The position numbers were made by a program, and so were the translations under genes. From the NCBI GenBank assembly GCA_034620365.1, contig JAQGEQ010000380.1, positions 1,860,001-1,924,000 on the forward strand: a stretch of 64,000 bases of DNA, in the 5' to 3' direction. This document shows, piece after piece, positions 49,708 through 64,000 of this stretch. The notes beneath the pieces were generated by a model. That model worked only from the letters and a program-made list of their open reading frames with translations, was not told the DNA's origin and made no database searches. Every line of letters begins with the position of its first letter. Position 1 is the first letter of the stretch. This stretch comes from Pegea sp. RAD2-039 (taxonomy: Eukaryota > Chordata > Thaliacea > Salpida > Salpidae).

Positions 49708-50375
49708 AGTTAATCATAATGTTATGAGTTCATTCCTTCAGTGATGGTACAATTTTTATTTATCAGCAATTTCTTTTTATTTTGATACATGTAAACACTA
49801 CATTGGCATTTGAGAAAGTGACAACACTAGTTTCTTTGTTTAATTTATTAAAATATTCCATAAAATTTCATATTTTTCAAGCACTCGTTTTCTTTTCATC
49901 TAGTGCTACCGTGCAAAAATAAAATACGCTGGCGTATAATTGTATTGAGTTATTTTTTGAATAGTATAGGTTTGAAATAAAACTAGCAGACTTAAAGTTT
50001 TTATTCAGCACTATATAGTGCTCATTTGTACAAGTTTTAATACAGTTTTACCATGTAGTTGTTGATTAATCAAGAAAATACTTGTAAAAGTTTTGGAAAA
50101 GCAACATATTTAGTAAATACCAACTTGTTAACAATTCTGATAAAGTATTAATCAAATTGATATTAGTGATGAAATGCTGGATTTACTCAAGAAAATATTA
50201 ATTTCAATTTATTTATGACGTAACAATAAAAACGTTTTGAATGTTTGTTTATTACTCATTTTTCAGTCGTTGAAATGATCATGCTTTTGTGCAATGATTT
50301 TTAACTTCACTTTTGTTTACAATTTGCTTTAAACATTTTATTGAAAGTTTTACTAATTTTAAGTAATAATTAAGA
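49708..50375. other. Short intergenic region before the dynein gene
   Basis: About 670 bp between two plus-strand genes. AATAAA at 49918-49923, about 210 nt after the stop, may end the long LDLa/EGF transcript. The dynein promoter must lie here or the 5' UTR begins here; I see no clear core element. Confidence 0.45.
49918..49923 (+). terminator. Poly(A) signal, LDLa/EGF long form
   Basis: AATAAA about 210 nt after the stop at 49707. A second candidate follows some 55 nt later. Confidence 0.45.
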
Positions 50376-53300
50376 ATGTCTGAAGAAAAAGAAGATGAAC
50401 CCATATATGAGGATGCCAGGTAAGACAATTTTTACAATTGTCCTGGAAAAGTTACATTTTTTGATTTTCCTAATGAACAAAAAGAGTTTTTATTGGCATA
50501 TACATGAAAGATAACAAAATTAAACAGCTTTTAAATATGTTATTTTAAGAAATTATTTAGTAGATTAAGTAGAAAAATATCTTCTGATTTCTAATTTTGT
50601 AAAAAATGTACTTTGTACAAAACTATAATTTCTTTATGTAATGTAAGTTACACATAAAAATGGAATTAGAGTGACAAGACATGTTTTTGTTTTAAAGTAA
50701 TAATTGACTAGTAATATGGAGAAAAAATATAAAAATATTCCAAAAATTGAAAAAAGTAAACAATGAATAATAAATGTAGGTTGAAGGTCAAAGTACTGTC
50801 AAATGATTAAAATAATTAGAAGCCCTATTTATTATCAAATAAGCTAATTATAAATTTCCAAAAATGTAATGCAAGTTAGTAACTATAAAATACTTTCCAA
50901 TTTTCAATAAATAGTGTTCAATTTTCAAATTTTTCAGTGATTCCAGTCATTCAAATTTGAGTTTAATGTTCAATTCTATTACCAACATTTTTCATATAAT
51001 AGCTTTTTACTATCAGAATAAAATATTATGTTCAAACAAACTAAAGATATTCATTCTATATTTGTTTTTATGATTAAACTTTTATTGTTTGCATAAGATT
51101 AGTAAAATTTGTTTAAGCTGTTGGTGTTAATTTTATACAAATAGTAAAATTTTAGGCACAGAAACTTGAAAACATAATTTTAAGTTGACTGAATTAAAGA
51201 AACTATTATGGTATTACTTAATAACAATTTTCACTAATAGAGATACATTAGAATAAATGTCGTATATAAACTTTCACGCTCAACTTATGTTCATCTTTTT
51301 TTGAAGTTTAGTGTGCGTGGGTCTATCAAACTAATATTTTAAGTTTTAATACGCTTTAATGTTTTAATATATCTATGCTTTCAACTGTGATGATTTTAGC
51401 AACTTTTATGTTGAAGATAACAGTAGGTAACTTTTCTCAAATAATGAATAACAGATTATCTTTTATCTTGATTGACGTTTTTAAGAATTTAAATTCTCAC
51501 AAATCTGAAAACAGCAATCTCAAAAGAATATTTTGATTCTAGAGTAATAACGTTTATGCTTTAAGACAATTTGTAATTTAAAATCTTTTAATCCCATAAA
51601 ATTAAAGAAATAAAGAGAAACTCAATAAATAGTTTTATATAGATCTGATCTTCAATTTACACTTGTCAAATATATACTTGTAATTTAAAATATGTTTTTG
51701 CTAGATGGGCCTTTTTAACGGAACAAGGAATGAAAAGTTTAAATTGTCCTCAAGAAAGATGGACAAAGTTTCTTGCTAGCGAAACTAATCATCAATTGAT
51801 TGATTCTTTCTTTACAAAAATGGAAATTATGAAGCTTTTTTTCTACTGGCAAGGACCCTCTTTAGAAGTATCAACAGAACTTCCAACGTCTCTTAAAAAG
51901 AAAGGTGATTTGCCCCTCAATCAGTTGTTTTATTAAATAATTCGATTTATTATATAAAACTTACAGATGACTAAATTTTGTTCACAACATTTCGAAATTA
52001 AAAAATGCATTTTTTTAGGTTTTTATTTTGCAAAGTTTTACAAAGATATTATTGACTCAAGTGAAGATAAGATGCTGGATAATTTGACGTATGGAGACCT
52101 TCCCAACTTACCAGCTGAACATTTATCTGCATTTGTGGATGAGGTATGTTTAAAGAGTTGGTACTTTAAGTACTATTCTGTTAAATCAAAGAATATTTGC
52201 TATTTATGCAATTTTAATAATTAAACTCTTCAAAACGATTGAGAAATTCTATGGGAGGCAATAATATTTGTGTTATGTTATAGAATTTGTTGTGTCAAAG
52301 TAATAAGATTTGATTTATTGCCATTTAGATACTAGTATCAGTGTTGGTGAATACCAAAAACCACAAAAAATGGCCTGCAGTGGTAACCGATGATGTGTGT
52401 CGCCAAGTCTATAAGATAAAAAATGAAGTTTTTGTCTTCAATGGTCAAATAAAAGGACAAACACTTCTTCCAATTCCTGCTGGGATGGAGAACTACGAAC
52501 AAGATAAAAAGTTTGAACTTTCCAGGTTAAATAACTTTGTACTTAGCTCTTTCATGCTGCGATATCTATTAGCTTTGAACATGTAATGTTTTTACCTCTG
52601 CAAGTAACTTTATTCTAATACAATTACTATTTCAAATAGAAGTCACCTAAATTAAAGACTAAGTGTATGAAGGAAACTTCCAAAAACTTTATTTTATAAA
52701 CTTTATAATTTATGATGTTTTGAAACGTTTATTTCCAAATAAAAACTTGTATGAATTATTTTGCATATAAAAGGTTTTGTTTGGTTCAATAATAGTTTTG
52801 TTGCAAATCTGCCTCAAAATAAATTTTTAGTTAAGTTAAACTTTTATTTTTAATAATAATAGAAATTAAATATATGAATTTTTATGAAAACTACAGTTTT
52901 ATTCAAACTTAATCTGCTTAAATTTATTTTTGATTTCTTAAAAGTTACTTTTATAATTCACATCTATTTTTAAAACTTAAGTTTGCTACAAATACTTTCA
53001 CGAAATAAGTTGATGGTAAGATATGAGCTTATTAGAAATATTTAGCCTTTTGTAACGATAGACATTCACTAAGAACTTTAATCAAATTCTAAAGCAAACT
53101 TTCTTTTCTCAACTAAAAGGAGAATTGGCTTTGACGATATGTTAACGGTTAAAATCTTTAATAATTTTTAAAGTTTGATTTGCTTTTATACAGCCGCAAT
53201 AGAACATTATTGCATCAAGTTGAAACATCAATTATTGCTTGGAGTCAATATATAAATGATATACTAAAGCAAGACTCGACTAAAAACTTAATTGAGGGCA

Positions 53301-56300
53301 CTCACCCAACTCCCGATATGGAAATATCTTTTTGGGAGTCACGGCACGATAATCTCGAATACGTTTACAAACAGGTGTTTAGAAGTTTTAATATCCACAG
53401 CTGCTATCATATCTGTTGCTGAAATATTTATTTCTTTGTATCACTTATATATTCGATTAAACCATGATAAAGTTACAATAAGCAAACATATTTTTGTAAT
53501 CTTTCAGTTCAGTTATATCTTATGATACATCAGTTTGTTGTCTTATTAGTTTTTTTTTCTATTTAAATCTGTACAAATTGTTTTGAATATTTCATTTTGA
53601 TTGAAATTTAGAATAATTTTTTCTCTGTACAGCTACTTCAGAAGCCAGTAAAAAAGATGTCAAATATATTAAATGTTTCTGGTAGTATCTATCATTCTTC
53701 TTTACAAGAGCTTATTTTCAAAGTCAATACAGGTAATCAAGGCTTGCAGTTACTTAACATTTATAATTATTTTCCTTGCGCATAGCAGTAAGTACATAAA
53801 AAATTAAATAATATTTGGACAAATTTTGTCGACTGATTAAAAAGTCTGAAAAATGATGTAAATGTTTCAGTACTAAATGATCTGCCAAAATTCTATACTT
53901 TTTGCTTCTTTTTCAAATTTCTCGGTCGCTTTTGTCCGCTATAAAGTTTCTTTATCAAGTAAAGATAATCAAATTAGCTCTTGTTTTTCTGTAAGAAGGA
54001 GAAAATATCTTTTTCTTTTGTCCTATTTGAAATGTCTGACCGATTTTATCATAAAACCAAATTTTCATAAATTCTTACGTAAAACCTTTTAGTACTTATT
54101 TTATTATTTTAAAACAATTGTAATTTATGAGTTTTTATGAATTGATAAAAAGTTTTTTTAATTGTAAATAAAATTATCAGGACTAGAAGAGGCGTGGGAC
54201 ATAAAAACTCATCTTAGACCACTCCGGGTCCAACTGGACCAGCTTGATCAAACAGAGTTTGACGAAGTCAGAAAAATTTCTTTTTGTAAATTGAATTAAT
54301 CAAATTTATTGATCTGATAGATAACTCCTAAATTGAGACCATTACTACATGTAATATCACTAATTTGGATTAATTCTAAACATTATAACACTCCATCACG
54401 TATTATTCTTCTTTTAAAAGAAGTTTGCAACTACCTCATTGACCTGGTGAGTTACTTTTGTTACTCGTCAATGATATAATATTTGTTGATGTATAGGAAA
54501 TTATTAAAGTAAGGTTATAGTTAATTTTTGTAATTATTGAAGTTAAAGAATCTTTATTTTTACTACTATCTAGAAGTTTCAGAAATTAAACAAAAGTTTG
54601 ATATTTTGGTGATTATAAAAACATATTTTTTAGGCTTCTCTATATTTGAGTCCCGAAGATTTGCTTAAAAGCGAAGTTGATGATGCTCTTGGTAGAGTGA
54701 CAGTTGCCATAAAAGTTTTAAAAACTTTTAAAGTATTTTTTTTGGAGTTTAAAGCAAAGATAAACTCGAAAAAAATGCAGGTGAGGGTTGAATATTTCGT
54801 GTAAAGTCATTTTTACAACATTCATCACTAAACACGTTTTAACAGAAAGGAGATGGGGCCAAACCTTTAGTTTTTCCTGTCTATATGATTTTTCAACGCT
54901 ACGATAGTTTTCTAAAGCGTTTGCATCTACTAAAAGTAACTATCTATAAAAAGACATTTTAAAATTAAAAATAAACTTGACATTTTTATGCTTCAGGAGT
55001 TTTTTGTTCGTTCACACGATTTTTTAAAGTTAGAAAAAGTGGAGTTTAGTGGATTACATGGTCGAAATTTTAGTGCACTTACTCAAAAGATCTATGAAAC
55101 ATTTAAAGAAATTTATGCTCAATATGGTGAACGGGCATACAATCCACTTGACCCAGATGACCCTGTATATTTATACTTAGATATGTGAATTATAAATTGA
55201 TATGTTGTTCAATGTAGGGTTTCAGTGATGATATGGAGCCTTTCGATGTTCAAACATCTGATTTAGAAATTCAACTTGCAAATATTCTCTGTCGAGCGTT
55301 TGATGATTGCTCTGGTCTATTAGCAGTCTTCAAAGTAATATTCTATATTTTTACTAAATTTGTATATACAAGTATGCAAAGTATTCACAGCTGTTTGTAA
55401 GCCTTAAATTTTAAACAACTTTGAAAAGATAATCGGCAAATAGCATGTGTTATATACAGCTATTGAATATATTTGGAAATGTAGTCGAGCGTCCTTCAGT
55501 GAAGAAAGATTTTAATGAGAAGTATCCTATTATGCTCGACTATTATTATAAAGATTTGAGTGAAGCAAGCTTAATGTTTGACCGACACGTTGAAGCATCT
55601 GAAGCCATGGTAAGAGAAATAATTAAACATGTTTTTTAGATATTAAGGCTATGGTGTATATTTTATGGTGTATACTAATAAATAATATTATTTATGTATC
55701 ATTGCAGGACGAAAACTCGCCAAGTTTGTTACATCCTTGTGTGCATCGTAATATGCCACCAGTAGCAGGTCAACTACAGGTCTGCAAAGAATTGACTGAA
55801 CGAATTTTGTGGCCACTTGAGTGGTTCAAACACATCAATCATGCGTTCGTATAAATCTCTAATTTGTTTTAAATGATTTATTATATATTACTTAAAAAAT
55901 TGATTAATTTAATCTGATACTTTTGTGTAAGTAACTTATTTTGTTTTTATAATATGATTATAGTAGAGCAAAATTAACATTGAAATTTGAAATTAATCAG
56001 GTGTTTCCGGGGTGAACATTTTAATCGAATTCACGAACAGAAAAATAAGATAATCGATTCCATACAAAAGTTTGTTTGTTTGTGAAATCGAATTAGTCAC
56101 ATAATTAGTTGTCAATAAACTTAATTTTTACTTTAGTTTTTTACATCAGTTCTTTAACTGTATTTTTATCAACAGATTTTGTGAAAAAGTTTATAATAAA
56201 TGGACTGATGGATTAGAAGAAGCTTCTAATTATAGTTTGAAGCAATATCTGTTAACTCGACCTAAGCCGAACCAAATAGAAGTTAATTTAAATCCGCAGG

Positions 56301-59300
56301 TATTTAAAACATACAACTAGTTAACTCAAACAGTATATAAATATAAAAAAAGTATTTTACCAAAAGACAAACACTTAATTTTCTCATTAAATAAATTTGA
56401 ACTTTATTAATACGTCTATAATGAGCTCTTAAATTTGACGACCTATAATTTATTTTGATATTTTCTCCCAGCTTGTAGCTGTTCTTCGAGAGGTTTCCTA
56501 TTTACAAAGTCTGGGAATTAATGATATACCTGAAGTTGCTCTTAATCTTTATGATAAAAACCACAGATTCATGAAATATGTCACCAACTTAAATCTGATT
56601 GTGGAGAGTTACAATGAGGTCAGTAGATTCTATAAATTATTTACCGGCAATAGAGTTTTTAATAATATTTGCTTTTTTGCTGGTGAGTATGATGTTGTAT
56701 TTTGTAATTTTATTCATTCTATTACTGATAAGTTAAACAGAAATTAAGAACGGGGCAGAATATGTGTTTGTTCATGTAACATAGCAAAATCTTTTCAATA
56801 AAAACTTAGTAATGAACTAATCTATCAAGTTCAAATATGTAAGTTTACTTGCAGTCTGTTTAAGTTTAAGGTGGAAAAAATTCAAAAAGCTTATTTAAAC
56901 AGCAGAAAAATAATAAAAGGTTGTCATAATTCAAATATTTATACAGAAATCGACAACAGTCTGAAATTCTGGTTTCCGTCTTTTATCCCCGATTAAAAGT
57001 TTATTTATCCATATAAACATGTGGATCACGTAACAACGCAGATATCTGACATTCTTTTCATATTTTAAGACTCGCCGAAGCTTACTTATGGTCGAGACAC
57101 CTTTGGTTGCTGATCAATTTAAATCCATCGATCAAATTCTAAAAGTAGCAGAAGAACACCTTAAATGGGATGATGGTATTTTAAATACTTTAAGAAAATA
57201 CTTTACCAGTTTAATTTTACACTTAATTTAAACTGACTGGTAACTTTATCTTCCTTTTCTGGAATTAAATAAGACGCAATAAATCACTTTAAAAGATTAA
57301 AACTAGTTTTTAAACTTTAAAAAGTTATGTAATGTTTATGCTTCGTAACTAACAACATTTTCAAACTTTTGAGTACAATGCAAATATTGACATCATTGCA
57401 GTAAATAAATTTTATAATTCACAAAATATTTTATGGCCGGACTTTCACTGTGACTGATAATTTGTTTTAGATCACACAGATGTAAATGATGATGATACAG
57501 AAGACAAAAATGAAGAAGGGCTTTATACGAAGAGCAGTGAGTTTTTTATCTAAGTTTCATTTTCTTACAATCAACTTTATAATAAAATTGTTGATTATAA
57601 TTTACCTTTATACACTATTTTACTTCTTCTTGTAGATTTATGGAGCTATATACAGGGTGTAAGAGATACTGTACAGGATTTGTCAACTCGTGTACAAAAA
57701 ACTAAAGAAAATGTTGATAAAATCAAAGCAATAATGGAGGTAAACCTCAAAGATTATATCATCGTTACATGCTTTATCGTTCTGTTTTCAATTGATTTAT
57801 TACCCGATGAATAAGTAATACCGATGATAAACGCATATGAAGGGACTTATAGTTTTACTAATCGTATTATTTGCGTAAAATTTCTTTGATGTAAATCCAA
57901 AATGAAAAACAAAGTTATGATATCACATTATTACAATGAGTTTTAAGTTTTCAGAAAATATTTTGCACTAACAATCATTTAATTGTTTTAATTTACCAAA
58001 TAGAATGATTTACAATATATTTATGTTTTTTTGAAATTTATATGACTTAAGGAATGGACAAAAATTTCAACCCTGGAAAGAAAGCAAGGAAATGTTATTA
58101 CTCTACTTGATTTGGAAGGAAGAAAAGATCGTGTCGCCAAAAAGTATGCTCAAATAGAAGCAGATGGTGTAAAGATACACAAATATGTTGAAGTGAGAAG
58201 TTATCTTAATAAATATAAGAATTATCTTCACTAGATCATCTAATATTTTTCAATTTCCACTTTTTTATCTTTGACTAATCGATAAATTGCGAATAATTTT
58301 AAACAGGAAAATTTATATCATTTCATGGCGGATAATACAAGTGACAAATGGAACTCTTACAAAAGTTACATTGATGGCATGGTCATTAAAGGCTTTCTTC
58401 AGTGTATTAGTGCATCTCTCTACTTTCTACTTGACAATACAGAAGTAAGCGAACATATTTCATATTTCTATTTTGTCTATAGATAAATCCTAACTTTAAA
58501 TGAACAGCCAACTGTTCAACCCTTATTCACTGCGGACTTGGAATTAAAATCACTTGATATGGTTTTCAATCCATCATTAAACGAGAAGTCAACAGACGGT
58601 TTCTTTGCTTTAATAAATGGTATTCTTCAAGATATCTATGGTGTTAGCAGACTTGTCAAAAGAGTTTCAGTTACAACTAACCAAGAACATTACTTGGTAA
58701 ATGTTTGTTGGTTTATTCAGTGGTAATGCTCACTTACATCCGTCTGATTTTGCGAAGGCTGATATGGAATCAGCTGAACAGCTTACATCGCTCAAGTCAA
58801 CTTTAATGAGGCGCATTAATGATGCTTTTCAAAAAGCTTACCGTTACTCTCAAGAGTTTGCTATCTATTCTAATCTTTGGGTCGACGATCGAAAGGTGTC
58901 TGGTTTTTATAATTTTTGACAGTCTTACAATAAAACTTTTTAATTTAACAAATAAACTGATACAATGACTACCATAAAAATATACAAAACATTTTTACCA
59001 CAGCAACTTATGTCTCAATTTCTTACTTATGGTCGTATATTAACTGCTGAAGATATGGAATCGGCAGCTTATGGAATTGAAGAAAAAGCACCGACACTAG
59101 AGCAGTTCAAAGAACAAGTTTGTTTTTCTACATAACTGGCTTGACATCTATATTTTGAATATAGTTTACTCATTGCTTATAATTACTAGAAGGAGATAGA
59201 TCTATTTGTAAATTAATACAAAAAGTACTTATTAAAAGTTTCAGATATGTACTTTATATTCTTGTCAATTTTTAAGAGGGTGAATGCACTTTGAAATAAT

Positions 59301-62300
59301 AGTTGTAACAACTAAACATATTTCTAAAAACTAACAATACATTCTCTAAATAAACAATTCTTTTTTTAGATTGATTCATATGAATATTTGTATAATGTAG
59401 TCAATGATTACTCTACATCTCAAGTATTTAATGGATGGTTCATTGTACACATAAAACCATTTATAGTTTCATTATTAAATGTAATAAAACGTTGGAGCTT
59501 TATGTTCAAAGAGGTTTGTTACTTTTATGTTATTTCTAAAATCTATATATCATCACTGTTTTTCAGCATTTAATATCTCACGTGTCAGAGAGTTTGACTA
59601 GCTTGAAAAACTTCATTTCCGAAACTAATGAAGTTTTGAACATTCCATTAGAGATAGGACAGTATGATGAGCTAGTAAAATGTATGGAACATCTAAATGG
59701 AGTTAAAGATAGAATGGATGTTACTGATGAGATGTTTGAACCATTGAAACTTACTATCGACTTGCTTAAGGTTATTTTACAGTTAATAGTTCATTAAAAG
59801 ACTGAAAAATATTTAGACATATGACCAAGAAATGTCAGAAGAAGTACACTCCATGTTACAAGAACTGCCTGAAATGTGGGCCAATACTAAGAAATTAGCA
59901 GTTGTAGTAAAACAAAAAGTTGCCCCATTACAGGTACTTGCGAGATTTACTTCTAAGTTTGCTTATCTTAAATCGTAAATTCAAAGTTATTTTTCTGATT
60001 GATATCAAATTATTCTCTTCTAAATAAAGGCCAATGAAGTTGCTCAGATTAGAAGAAAGTCTACGAGTTTTGATATGAAGCAAAATGAGTTCAGAGAAAG
60101 ATTTAAGAAGGAACCAATTTTCAAGTTTCAATGCAAATCTCCTTATACTCGTCTGGACATGATTAATTCAAGACTTGAATCCCTAGAAGCAGAGCAAGCA
60201 GCTCTTGAACTATCAGCTAGTATTTTTCAAGTTGTTGTACCAGAGTTTCGTCATATTAAGGTGATATTTTAGAAGCATCCATGACTTTCCATAAAATACT
60301 GACAGTTTGAAGTAACTATAAAATCTGTTGTGCGATGTTTAGCTTTCTAGCTGAAAATTTGTTTAACAATTTTAATCAATTATTCATTTTGAGTTATTTA
60401 AAAATGATGTGAAGACTAAGCAACCAGTTAGAAAGATTTGGTTTGAGATCAAAATTCTTAAGAACTGTGTTAAACTTAATATATTATTTTAATAAATTAA
60501 TCAAAACTCTGTCTTAATGCTGAAAAATCCACTAAAATTTTATTGAAACGTTTACTAAATGTTTTTGTTCAAAGTTTAATATCGAATACTGCTGATCAGT
60601 TGTTTAAACTTTAGACAAGCCGAAAGGATATAGTTTTATGCAAGCAAACTTGGGACTTGTGTAACTTAGTAACTTCTAGTACAAACGCCTGGAACTCTAC
60701 TAAATGGGCAGATATTAATGTTGAGCAAATGGATCTTGCACTAAAAAAATTTGCAAAAGTAAGCTATTGTCTAAAACTTCAGCTGAATTAATTTTCTAGC
60801 AATTAAAGTAAAAGTGTAAGTTGCTCATAGTGTGTTGTCTTTTTAAGATAAGACTTATTATCTTAGCTCATTAACATGTGGCTTTAACAAACAAAGCCTG
60901 TTTCAGCTTGAATTAGATAAAGCTTATTTTTGTTGAAAATTAAAATTATAAATGTTGACAGGATATACGTGTCCTCGATAAAGAAGCTAAGTCGTGGGAC
61001 TTGTTTACTGGTCTTGATGGTTTAGTAAAAAATATGATGACTTCCTTAAGAGCAGTAGGTGAGCTACAAAACCCAGCTATTCGTGATAGACATTGGAAAG
61101 AAGTTATGGCCGAAACTAAGGTTAGTGATAAGCAAATTTAGAATTTTTGTTTGTATATATCCTCAGAAAAAGTAATTTAGAATTTTAAATGCTGTATTCA
61201 AATTATAGTTTTAAATTATTCTAGATTTAGAATTTACAAAAATACAAAGTTATATTTTTATTAATTAATTTTATGTGAGTTATTTAAAAATTATCTTATC
61301 GTTTCGTAAATAAACAATTTATTTCATTGATAATATATAATCGAATAAATCAATAATATAAATCAATATATGGAGCTTCAATCATACATAACGTTAAATG
61401 ACTCTTTGTTTTTTCCAGGTTATCTTTAAAATGGATTCGTCAACTACACTAGCAGATTTGCTGCAATTAAATCTTCACAAATATGAAGATGAAGTTCGAG
61501 AAATTGTTGATAAAGCTGTTAAAGAGATGGGAATGGAAAAGGTACGATTGTGTGAATGTGACAAGAAGTGATTTGAGTTGAAGCACTCGTACATCTTTTT
61601 AGACTTTACGAGAAATGGACGCGACTTGGAAAACGATGAGTTTTGAGTATGAAAAGCATAACAGAGCCTCCACTTCAGTAATTGTATGCAGTGAAGAGCT
61701 GTTGGAAACTTTAGAAGAAAACCAAGTTAGTTAATAAAAATTAAAATTGATTAAGTTACTTTGATTAGAACTACTCCTTCAACAACTATTTACAATTTGA
61801 AAAGGTCCAGCTACAAAATCTGATGACATCAAAGTTTATTTCGCATTTCCTCGAGGAAGTATCTGCTTGGGTTAGCAAGCTTTCATTAGCAGATGCAGTG
61901 CTAAGTGTTTGGCTTGAAGTACAACGGACCTGGTCTCATTTAGAAAGTATTTTTATTGGTTCTGATGATATCAGGTCCCAATTACCACAAGATTCCGAAC
62001 GTTTTGATAGAATTGATAAAGCTTATAAAGGTAATAGAAACAATTCTTATTTTTGTCTTGTATTAAAGTTTTAAAAAGATTAAATTTCACGTGATTACAG
62101 CAGGTTCAATAACTATTATTCACATAAACTTATTTTGTAAAAATTGTATGCAGAAATTATGAAAGATGCTATTACCACCCCTAACGTCATTAAAGCTACA
62201 AATAAACCCGGATTACAAAAGAAATTAGAATCCTTGAAGGTTGAATGTTATTTAATATAATACATTTTTGTTTAAAATCTAATAATAATTGTTTGATGAA

Positions 62301-63938
62301 TAATTTCATTTCTTTGTCTAACTATTTTCTAACATACTATCAAAAAATTCTTTGTTCAAAGTATTTTAAACGTCAAAAGTGTATTTTTGACATTATTAAA
62401 ACTTCATACAACAACAAAGATGTAAAAGAACGCGATAAATATATTCTGACGATATCAATGGTTTGATGTGGTGTACTCACCTGAAAACAACTATTAAGAT
62501 ATCTCTTAGTAATATTATTTCGGATTAAATTCACAACAATATGCGGTTTTACTTCTTATTATGTTCTGACATTTCTTCAAAATATTTTTTATCCAATTTT
62601 CTTAACGTTGTTTGTCCTTAAACCAGTTTGTATAAAAACCTATCAACTTCAAAACACGATTAGCATGACGCATGTTTGACCTAAAATATATGTTTAGAAA
62701 ACAATTCTATCATTCATTTTACATTAAAAAGTTGAATAATTGAAAGCATGTACAAATTTTTCTGAATGAGTCATTAAAATACGAAATTTAAACTGACTCA
62801 CTAGTATGCTTAAATATATTTTAGGAAAACTTGACTCACTGTGAAAAGGCTTTAGCTGAATATTTAGAGACAAAGCGTTTAGCTTTTCCAAGATTTTATT
62901 TCGTATCTTCTTCTGACCTACTTGATATACTCTCTAATGGAAATAATCCTGCTCAGGTAAAAGACATTCTTTATTTAGCTCTAATATCATCACTTAATTT
63001 AAGACTACCTAACTTCAATTTAACAAATGTTCAAAGATTGATTTTCGTAAACTTTCTTGAAAAAATGTTTTTAATTTAACTTCTGTAAGTTTAGGTTACA
63101 AAGCACCTGGCGAAAATCTTTGACAATATATGCAAACTAGAATTTGTTAAAGATGATGAAGGCAATCTAACAAAAAAAGCTCTGTCTATGTATAGTGCTG
63201 AAAATGAAAATGTTGAGTTTATATCTGCTTGCGATTGTGTAGGACAAGTAAGTTGAAAGTAATTTCAATCAAGTAATCTGTAACATTTACCATCCAAATC
63301 AGGTCGAAGTCTGGTTAAACAGATTGTTGGATCGCATGCGGGCAACAGTTCGTCACTTGCTGTCTGAAGCTGTTGTTACATATGACGAGAAACCACGTGA
63401 CCAGTGGATTTTTGATTATGCAGCGCAAATAGCGTTAACAACAACGCAAATTTGGTGGTCTAGCGAGGTTTGATTCAAATTTTAGCAATGATTTTTACTC
63501 AAACTTTCACTTGCTCACTGTCTAGATGGGAATTTCTTTCTCACGATTGGAAGAAGGTTATGAAAATGCTTTGAAGGATTACTTTAAAAAGCAAGTTAGT
63601 CAATTGAATGCTTTAATTGGACACCTAGTGGGAAAGCTTTCTCCTAACAATCGGCAAAGTATTATGACAATTTGTACAATCGACGTTCATGCGCGTGACG
63701 TTGTTTCAAAGCTAATTCAAAATAAGGTTAGATAATTAGTTTATTACCAAGTATGTCATTAACCTTGATACCAACAGGTTGATGCCTCAACTGAGTTTCT
63801 CTGGCAATCGCAACTACGACACAGATGGGCTGATACAGATAAACATTGCTATGGAAACATATGTGACGCCCAGTTTCAATATTCCTATGAGTACCTTGGC
63901 AACCAGCCACGTCTTGTTATTACTCCGCTTACTGACCG
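50376..63938 (+). CDS. DNAH9/11/17-like: Axonemal outer-arm dynein beta heavy chain, 5' part
   Basis: 40 exons: 50376-50419, 51705-51904, 52019-52143, 52329-52525, 53194-53374, 53633-53732, 54181-54266, 54321-54446, 54634-54780, 54846-54935, 54997-55164, 55218-55334, 55460-55609, 55708-55844, 56001-56069, 56176-56299, 56472-56618, 57070-57175, 57471-57536, 57636-57739, 58052-58192, 58307-58444, 58508-58696, 58758-58895, 59004-59117, 59370-59513, 59567-59770, 59817-59933, 60030-60260, 60615-60758, 60962-61120, 61419-61541, 61603-61725, 61805-62030, 62154-62239, 62825-62956, 63095-63247, 63303-63467, 63526-63726, 63778-63938. About 1,857 codons are present, then the window ends. The tail domain (about 200-780) binds other chains and the doublet. 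The linker (about 1,250-1,690) contains [20 protein letters not shown]. The last exon ends at ITPLTDR, the doorway of AAA1. [28 protein letters not shown] and DIHARDV-like IDVHARDVV place it in the DNAH9/11/17 class. Confidence 0.95.
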
Positions 63939-64000
63939 GTAACAAATCATTTTAAAGCTATTTTGATAAAAAGTCAATCGACGAGGTTAATCAACTTTTT

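Noticed and set aside
58697..58757. Reading the dynein frame through this 61-nt gap
   Set aside because: The frame meets a TAA at once; a GT-AG intron with exon start at 58758 restores the family alignment.

Overview
The window is AT-rich nuclear DNA from an invertebrate animal. The genes are intron-rich with GT-AG splice sites and standard stop codons. Many introns are only about 44-60 nt, others run to several kb. The gene set includes an axonemal outer-arm dynein heavy chain, LIN7, IQANK1, Josephin, POLDIP2 and CTF18, so the organism has motile cilia or flagella. I cannot name the species or phylum from the sequence alone. Nearly all exon models below were built by hand from splice signals, reading phase and similarity to known families.

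Layout. 1-2980 holds no recognisable gene. 2981-6261 (+) is a gene I do not recognise, made of about ten very small exons. 5738-12612 is a large inverted repeat with arms of about 2.9-3.1 kb and a spacer of about 0.83 kb. Each arm carries a 240-codon intronless gene of unknown function and a two-exon gene for a small secreted Cys/Arg/His-rich protein. The two secreted-protein genes point away from the shared spacer. 14724-16785 (+) is LIN7, with a tRNA-derived SINE in its second intron. 17464-21184 (-) is IQANK1. 23718-25118 (+) is a single-exon protein with an FGF motif and a 30-bp minisatellite, a candidate sororin. 27754-29183 (-) is a Josephin deubiquitinase. 30023-30982 (-) is intronless POLDIP2. 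33156-40517 (+) is CTF18 in 22 exons. 42918-49707 (+) is a secreted or GPI-anchored LDLa/EGF protein with two alternative 3' ends. 50376 to the end (+) is the first 40 exons of a DNAH9/11/17-class outer-arm dynein heavy chain; the gene runs off the window at the start of the motor domain.

Functional links are loose, as expected for animal chromosomes. CTF18 and the sororin candidate both belong to sister-chromatid cohesion. IQANK1 has a C-terminal segment that resembles dynein AAA5, and a true dynein heavy chain lies about 30 kb away; I see no sign that the two loci are related. The least ordinary parts are the inverted repeat, the micro-exon gene that overlaps its left arm, the SINE family, and the alternative ends of the LDLa/EGF gene.
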